Shown one piece after another: positions 62,730 to 64,000 of a stretch of DNA of 64,000 nt. The notes beneath the pieces were generated by a model. It was not told where the DNA came from. It did not search any database and worked only from the letters and a program-made list of their open reading frames with translations. A program made the position numbers and the translations under genes. Within the stretch, counting starts at the first letter, position 1. Each line of letters begins with the position of its first letter. Source of the DNA: JADJLQ01 sp038251405 (lineage in GTDB: Bacteria; Bacteroidota; Bacteroidia; Chitinophagales; Saprospiraceae); contig JBBSBH010000012.1 in assembly GCA_038251405.1 (NCBI GenBank), forward strand, positions 62,001-126,000, written 5' to 3'.

Positions 62730-64000
62730 ATGGGGAAATATATATTAGCATTAGATCAGGGTACAACGAGTTCGAGAGCGATATTGTTTGATGAAAAAGG
62801 GCTAATTCATGGAGTGAGTCAAAAGGAATTTACGCAACTATTTCCTCAGCCGGGTTGGGTAGAGCACGACCCGATGGAAATCTGGAATTCCCAGTTGGAA
62901 GTAGCAAGAGAAGTAATCTCAAAGAAAAAAATAAAGGCCGATCAAATTGCTGCCATAGGCATTACCAATCAAAGAGAAACTACCGTAGTTTGGAATAAAA
63001 TCACCGGGCAACCTGTGTACAATGCTATAGTATGGCAAGATCGCCGCACTGCACCTATATGCGAAAGATTGAAAAAAGATAACCTGGACGAATATGTTTC
63101 AGAAAATACAGGTCTTGTGATTGATGCTTATTTCTCAGGTACTAAGATCAATTGGATATTGGACCATGTTCAAGGAGCCCGAAAACTAGCTGAAGAAGGT
63201 ATGTTATTATTCGGCACCATCGATACGTGGCTCTTATGGAAGCTAACTGACGGAGAAGTACACGCCACAGATTATAGTAATGCATCCCGCACTATGATAT
63301 ATAATATACGCGGACTCAACTGGGACAATACTATGCTCAAAACATTAGATATACCGCACTCCATGTTACCGCAAGTAAAACCCTCCAGCGGACTATTTGG
63401 TATTGCAGGCGAATCGCACTTAGGAGAATCAATACCTATAGCCGGTATAGCAGGTGATCAGCAAGCAGCATTATTTGGTCAGGTGTGTTGGTCTCCTGGA
63501 ATGGCAAAAAATACCTATGGTACTGGATGTTTTATGCTCATGAATACTGGTGATAAATGCATTCAATCACATCATGGGCTGCTGACTACCATTGCCTGGG
63601 GCATTGATGGAAAAGTCACCTATGCCCTGGAAGGATCAGTATTCAATGCGGGTTCAGCGATTCAATGGCTTAGAGATGGCCTGGGTATTATTCAATCGTC
63701 GAAAGATTCTGAAAGTGCAGCAGCTTCAGTTAATGATACGGGCGGAGTATATGTAGTACCTGCTTTTACAGGCCTTGGTGCGCCATACTGGGACATGTAT
63801 GCACGAGGTAGCATTTTGGGACTTACCCGTGGCACCACCCGAGCTCATATAGTGAGAGCTACTTTAGAATCTTTGGCTTATCAAACCCGTGATGTACTGG
63901 ATATCATGTCTACTGAGTCAGGTATAGAATTATCCGATCTCAGAGTAGATGGCGGTGCCTCGGCGAATAATTTTTTAATGCAATTTCAGGCAGATCAATT
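62730..64000 (+). CDS. glpK: Glycerol kinase, 5' part (cut by window end)
   Basis: The frame opens at ATG 62730 and is still open after 423 codons at the window edge. It has the FGGY kinase features YILALDQGTTSSRAILFDE, QPGWVEHDPMEIW, ITNQRETTVVW, VWQDRRTAPIC and AGIAGDQQAALFGQ. It phosphorylates glycerol to glycerol-3-phosphate, the substrate of the divergent GlpD. No facilitator gene is in the window. About 75 C-terminal residues are missing. Confidence 0.95.
   Translation, partial: MGKYILALDQGTTSSRAILFDEKGLIHGVSQKEFTQLFPQPGWVEHDPMEIWNSQLEVAREVISKKKIKADQIAAIGITNQRETTVVWNKITGQPVYNAIVWQDRRTAPICERLKKDNLDEYVSENTGLVIDAYFSGTKINWILDHVQGARKLAEEGMLLFGTIDTWLLWKLTDGEVHATDYSNASRTMIYNIRGLNWDNTMLKTLDIPHSMLPQVKPSSGLFGIAGESHLGESIPIAGIAGDQQAALFGQVCWSPGMAKNTYGTGCFMLMNTGDKCIQSHHGLLTTIAWGIDGKVTYALEGSVFNAGSAIQWLRDGLGIIQSSKDSESAAASVNDTGGVYVVPAFTGLGAPYWDMYARGSILGLTRGTTRAHIVRATLESLAYQTRDVLDIMSTESGIELSDLRVDGGASANNFLMQFQADQ

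Noticed and set aside
1..64000. CRISPR arrays, tRNA/rRNA genes, prophage or intact insertion sequences
   Set aside because: No regularly spaced repeats, no tRNA T-arm signatures, no phage or transposase genes were seen in the window.

Overview
The window reads as a chromosomal segment of a low-GC member of the Bacteroidota, most likely a Saprospira-, Chitinophaga- or Cytophaga-like lineage. The evidence is type IX secretion C-terminal domains on three large secreted proteins, a GLPGLI-family protein next to a TonB-type outer membrane protein, M56/BlaI signalling, Tat-leader sugar enzymes, Bacteroidota -7 boxes (TAnnTTTG, sometimes with TTG 19 bp upstream), and no clear Shine-Dalgarno sequences. 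No rRNA, tRNA, CRISPR array, prophage or intact insertion sequence was found.

Layout. 0-7.3 kb: the end of a tricorn-type protease, a YdeI-like protein, a DJ-1/PfpI protein, an OmpA-family protein with a second degenerate OmpA-like tail, a membrane-only ABC protein without ATPase, a HAD phosphatase and recX. 7.3-10.9 kb: a T9SS-exported PQQ-type sugar dehydrogenase, rlmN, a probably broken small secreted peptide and a small SH3-like protein. 11.1-14.6 kb: a blaI / M56 peptidase / PDZ operon behind two identical palindromic operators. 14.6-20.8 kb: a candidate small RNA, a Rdx/SelW protein, a tandem universal stress protein, Tat-leader sugar enzymes, a lipoprotein and metF. 21.2-28.1 kb: a TonB-type protein with a GLPGLI protein (minus strand), a nucleoside hydrolase, and an OmpR-type two-component system. 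Two intergenic regions in this block carry the same three-repeat AGGTTAA array with identical spacing, which suggests one regulon.

28-43.5 kb is mostly singletons: a lamin-tail secreted protein, asd, a coiled-coil protein, a PD40 protein, a sulfatase, a secreted alpha-amylase, a DUF1080 lipoprotein, pheT and an oligosaccharide flippase. 43.6-49.3 kb is a tightly coupled six-gene operon (TetR, LolA-like carrier, two FtsX-type permeases, ATPase, outer membrane barrel) that looks like a complete envelope-spanning lipid or hydrophobic-substrate exporter. It ends at a 34-bp perfect palindrome. Facing it is an ArsR repressor with duplicated operators, followed by an 18-residue peptide ending in CCGGCC.

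50-64 kb holds a GH10 xylanase, a 293-bp MITE-like element, a TPR protein, a UxuA-like protein, a cluster of VOC/DUF1801 genes with an SRPBCC pseudogene, a metallo-beta-lactamase-fold gene split by one extra T, a murein peptide pair (dipeptide epimerase and Tat-leader LD-carboxypeptidase), a second candidate small RNA sharing sequence blocks with the first, and divergent glpD/glpK. glpK runs off the window.

Functionally the segment suits a free-living polymer degrader, with secreted glycan enzymes, envelope transport, envelope-stress-type proteolytic signalling and glycerol use. The most unusual signals are the paired small-RNA candidates, the shared AGGTTAA arrays, the ArsR-linked Cys peptide, and the operator-flanked M56/PDZ operon.
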